Shown: in pieces, positions 4,969 through 7,810 of the stretch
How positions within the stretch are numbered: position 1 is the first letter of the stretch
Layout: every line of letters begins with the position of its first letter
Source: Spirochaetia bacterium
GTDB lineage: Bacteria > Spirochaetota > UBA12135
Assembly (NCBI GenBank): GCA_003497555.1
Contig: DNNS01000460.1
Span: 1-7,810, forward strand
Direction of reading: 5' to 3'
Length of the DNA: 7,810 bases
Notes under the pieces: generated by a model
Told to the model about the DNA's origin: nothing
The model's database searches: none
Seen by the model: only the letters and a program-made list of their open reading frames with translations
Program-made: the position numbers and the translations under genes

Positions 4969-6534
4969 ATGCTAAAATTGATAATTTCGGGTTTTTTCAT
5001 GCTGTTTTTATATAGTGAATACGTATTGGATGAAAAATCCTTTTTATACCAGGTTTTACAGCTTTCTTATGATGTTAAAATAATTGAGCATACTATGGCA
5101 GAAGCCCGGGCAGCAGAAATTGTAAAATCCGGCGCAATGTATAAACCGACCATCGATATGAGCGGTTCCGTTAACAAATCATTAAACGATACCAATAATT
5201 TGGCAAATCATAATACGGAATCGGATATTAAAACCTTATCTGTTAAATTCAGTAAAGTGTTTCAAACCAAAACGATATTATCGTTTAACGGCGTAGTTGC
5301 AATGTCTGAAACAGAATCAATGACATACAAGACAAAATCAATTTCCAATACAAATACAATTGGTGGAATGAATTTGGTTTTTCCCGACTATAAAACTACC
5401 AACTATCTGGAAAAAAAAACCAGCTTTGAACCTAAACTTACTGTCAGTCTGGTACAGCCTCTGCTGAAAGAAGGTCTTTTTCTCATGCCCGGCCGCGCCA
5501 TGATCAGACTTAATAAAAATTTCAGAAAAATTTCCCGGCATACAGGTATGGCGGCTCTGGAATCTTATGCCATGAATGTTCTCATGCAGTATCATTCCTT
5601 TGTTATTAATATGAAAATTTTTGAAATCAACCGAAAATCCTGCGAAGACATGGAGGTTCTTGATCAGAAAAATGAAAAAAAATTTTCTATCGGCGTAATA
5701 AACGAAATTGACAGGAAATTTTCCGCTGCCAGCCTGCTCAAGGAAAAACTTTCCATTATTGAATCGGAAAAAAATCTGCGCAACGATCTGGAAAAACTCT
5801 GCACTGCGCTTAAAACCAATTTTCTTCTGGAAGATGTCAACAATACCATACTTGTTTCCGATGTTTTTTCTCCGGGGCAGCCGGATTACCGGGCAGATGA
5901 AATAATTTCGGCTCTGACCAATACCAGCCGGGAATTGGCGATTGCGCGCCTGACTGTGGAAAATAACGAATTATCCCTGCGCATGATTAAGAATTCCATT
6001 ATGCCCAAACTGGATTTAACAGCATCCTTTACCATGAAAGGTTTTACCAATACCGATAACAGCAGTGACCGTACCGGTTCCATTAACCGTATGTTCCGCG
6101 AGGCTGACGATTATTATGATTTTTACGCAGGTTTTGAATTTTCCATGCCCTTTCTTACTCCCACGGAACGAGCATCCAAAATTGAAAAGCAGATGGCCCT
6201 TCAGAAAGCCGAGGGGGAAATGAAATCAAAAATTGATCAACTGCAGGTTGATACCGGAAATCTGCTGCGCGATATTGCATATTTACACAAGGCCATGGAA
6301 TCTTACCGTGAAATTTCTTCTCATTATGACCGCATGCTGGATCTGGCCAGGCGTGATTATGATAACGGGAAAATTTCCGCCAAAGACCTTGATGATTACA
6401 TGCGTATGGCCAGGGGAGCGCAAATCAGTCTGGCAGTGCATGATATGCGCTACCGCCTTTCCGTGCTGCAGCTGGAATACAAAAGAGGCAATCTGCTTTC
6501 ACTGTATGGAATTGATACGGGCAGCAATCTGTAA
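4969..6534 (+). CDS. TolC-family outer membrane efflux protein
   Basis: This is the outer membrane channel of a tripartite export system. From the ATG at 4969 it has 521 residues. The first about 20 (MLKLIISGFFMLFLYSEYVL) form a hydrophobic export signal, though no clean Ala-x-Ala cleavage site is visible. The rest shows the duplicated outer-membrane-factor pattern. The first half has helical 26-56, strand-rich 60-165 (KPTIDMSGSVN, PKLTVSLVQPLL) and long charged helices about 190-285. The second half has helices about 305-345, strand-rich 345-396 (MPKLDLTASF, FYAGFEFSMPF) and a terminal helical hairpin about 400-515, including DYDNGKISAKDLDDY, a common TolC-family pattern. Strand segments alternate polar and hydrophobic residues as in beta barrels. 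The RND permease follows after 24 nt. Sequence conservation is weak, typical for the family, so the substrate cannot be inferred. Confidence 0.87.
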   Translation: MLKLIISGFFMLFLYSEYVLDEKSFLYQVLQLSYDVKIIEHTMAEARAAEIVKSGAMYKPTIDMSGSVNKSLNDTNNLANHNTESDIKTLSVKFSKVFQTKTILSFNGVVAMSETESMTYKTKSISNTNTIGGMNLVFPDYKTTNYLEKKTSFEPKLTVSLVQPLLKEGLFLMPGRAMIRLNKNFRKISRHTGMAALESYAMNVLMQYHSFVINMKIFEINRKSCEDMEVLDQKNEKKFSIGVINEIDRKFSAASLLKEKLSIIESEKNLRNDLEKLCTALKTNFLLEDVNNTILVSDVFSPGQPDYRADEIISALTNTSRELAIARLTVENNELSLRMIKNSIMPKLDLTASFTMKGFTNTDNSSDRTGSINRMFREADDYYDFYAGFEFSMPFLTPTERASKIEKQMALQKAEGEMKSKIDQLQVDTGNLLRDIAYLHKAMESYREISSHYDRMLDLARRDYDNGKISAKDLDDYMRMARGAQISLAVHDMRYRLSVLQLEYKRGNLLSLYGIDTGSNL

Positions 6535-6558
6535 AAAATTTTTTAAAAGGGCATTACA

Positions 6559-7810
6559 ATGAATTCATTTATTGCATTTTTTATAAAACAGGCCAAGCTG
6601 ATGAATCTGGCGGTAATTATCCTGTGCCTGTTCGGTATTTATCAGTATTTTAACGGACAGAAAGAAGCCTTTCCCACCTTTACCATGAACCAGGTTTTTA
6701 TCACCATTATGTATCCGGGGGCTTCCGCCCGCACTGTGGAAAATCTTGTTACTTTTCCGGTGGAAAAGGAGATAAAGGATATTTCCGGAATTGAAAAGCT
6801 GGAATCAACCTCCAAGGAAAATTTTTCAAGTATAATTGCCACGGTAAGCGCTGATTATGAGAACCGCATCCGCGATGTGCGTAATGATATTTCCGATAAA
6901 ATCGACAAACTGAACCTGCCGGATGACGCTGAAATATTATCGGTTATGACCATAGATGAAGGGCTGATTCCGGTTATTCAGGTGCTGGCCGCAGGCGGGG
7001 AAAATGAATGGGAACTCAGGAAAATCGTTGATAATTTTGAAAATGATGCCCGTCTGATTCCGGGCGTGGGCGGCGTAACTGTTCTCGGCTACCGCGACGA
7101 GGAAGTAAAAGTCGAAGCTGATCCGGTGCGCATGGAAGAACTGGGCATAACCATGACCGATTTGATAAATGCCATTAAATTGCGGAATATCAACCTGCCG
7201 GGCGGGAAAATTTATTTTCAGAACAAGGAATTTCTGATCAGGGTACAGGGAGTTTTTTATACCCCTGATGAAATACGTAAAATCATTGTAAGGGCCAATG
7301 ACGATTTGAATACCGTATGTGTGGAAGATGTAGCCCGGGTTTACGCCGGGTTCAGGGATGCGGATAAATACTACCGGGCCAACGGGAAACAGGGCATAAA
7401 TATCCAGATTAAAAAAAACCGGCAGGGGGACAATATAAAAATTTCCGATGCCGTACATCCGCTCTGCAAGCAATACGAAAAAAGATATCCGGGCGCATCG
7501 TTCCTGGTAATAAACGATACGGCGGTATTTGTTAAAAACCGCCTCTCGGTACTTACCAGCAACGCCTTTTACGGACTGATCTTTGTTGTTATTATTCTTT
7601 TTTTATTTTTTGACGCTGCCACTTCTTTCTGGACAGTAATGGGCATGCCGGTGGCTTTTTCCGCCGCTCTGGTGTTATCGCGCTTTATGGGCATTACTCT
7701 CAATATGATGAGCATGTTCGGATTCATTATTGTGGTGGGAATGATAGTTGATGATGCCATTGTTGTGGCTGAAAATATTTATCAGAAAATGGAACAGGGC
7801 ATGGAGCCCC
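6559..7810 (+). CDS. RND-family efflux permease (AcrB/AcrD/AcrF type), partial, runs off the right edge
   Basis: The inner-membrane proton-driven pump of the export system; 417 residues are visible and the frame is open to the end of the window. Start: ATG 24 nt after the TolC-like stop, preceded by AAAAGGG. TM1 is about residues 14-31, followed by the periplasmic porter region (about 35-330) with the family segment YPGASARTVENLVTFPVEKEI (52-72, whose YPGAS-x-TVE pattern is typical of AcrB-type pumps). Next come TM2 (about 337-352), TM3 (about 359-377) and TM4 (about 385-405). TM4 holds GMIVDDAIVVAEN with aspartates 398 and 399, equivalent to AcrB D407/D408 of the proton relay. The spacing to TM4 matches AcrB closely, so the half seen looks intact. 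The C-terminal half and any fusion protein lie beyond the window. Drug-type rather than metal-type pump is favoured, but the substrate is unknown. Confidence 0.92.
   Translation, partial: MNSFIAFFIKQAKLMNLAVIILCLFGIYQYFNGQKEAFPTFTMNQVFITIMYPGASARTVENLVTFPVEKEIKDISGIEKLESTSKENFSSIIATVSADYENRIRDVRNDISDKIDKLNLPDDAEILSVMTIDEGLIPVIQVLAAGGENEWELRKIVDNFENDARLIPGVGGVTVLGYRDEEVKVEADPVRMEELGITMTDLINAIKLRNINLPGGKIYFQNKEFLIRVQGVFYTPDEIRKIIVRANDDLNTVCVEDVARVYAGFRDADKYYRANGKQGINIQIKKNRQGDNIKISDAVHPLCKQYEKRYPGASFLVINDTAVFVKNRLSVLTSNAFYGLIFVVIILFLFFDAATSFWTVMGMPVAFSAALVLSRFMGITLNMMSMFGFIIVVGMIVDDAIVVAENIYQKMEQGMEP

Noticed and set aside
4749..5015. 88-codon plus-strand frame in the divergent spacer
   Set aside because: Low-complexity Phe/Lys/Tyr-rich translation of AT-rich DNA; it spans the predicted promoter and overlaps the TolC-like start.
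6642..7760. Minus-strand frames opposite the RND gene
   Set aside because: The plus strand encodes a continuous RND protein with the TM4 DD motif; the antisense frames are shadows.

Overview
The window comes from a Gram-negative bacterium, since it has a TolC-type outer membrane factor next to an RND pump. It is probably an anaerobe, because the left half encodes a NuoE/NuoF (HydC/HydB-type) flavin and iron-sulfur electron module beside a glutamate-synthase-like flavoprotein. The sequence is moderately AT-rich, with many A/T homopolymers. The left edge carries 'GCTTCGTG'-type palindromic repeats. A sulfate-reducer-like (Desulfobacterota) or comparable anaerobic lineage would fit, but the window alone does not fix the taxon.

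Layout: (1) Bases 1-421 are a repeat-rich, mostly non-coding stretch. It holds two imperfect direct repeats, each carrying a Shine-Dalgarno-like sequence, an ATG and a hairpin, and a composite inverted repeat. One weak 83-codon ORF lies here. (2) Bases 422-4524, minus strand, form a tight three-gene operon read right to left: a 531-aa FMN-binding glutamate-synthase-domain protein, a 220-aa NuoE/HydC-like [2Fe-2S] protein with an unusual lysine-rich tail, and a 615-aa NuoF/HydB/HndC-like FMN/NAD(P)H subunit with extra ferredoxin domains. Junctions are 6 nt and a 10-nt overlap. (3) Bases 4525-4968 are an AT-rich divergent regulatory region. It has a good sigma70-like promoter in each direction and two conspicuous palindromes, one for each transcription unit. 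(4) Bases 4969-7810, plus strand, hold a TolC-family outer membrane protein followed after 24 nt by the N-terminal 417 residues of an RND permease that runs off the window.

Working model: in the minus-strand operon, NAD(P)H would exchange electrons at the FMN of the 615-aa subunit. Electrons would then pass through the iron-sulfur clusters of the NuoE/NuoF-like pair to the glutamate-synthase-like flavoprotein. No hydrogenase, NuoG or formate dehydrogenase catalytic subunit is present in the operon, so the GltB-like protein sits where a catalytic partner is expected. It also lacks the usual GltB [3Fe-4S] motif and has a four-cysteine motif near its N-terminus. This makes an undescribed oxidoreductase, possibly flavin-bifurcating, the most interesting candidate in the window. 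The plus-strand operon is an export system whose membrane fusion protein is not seen here.
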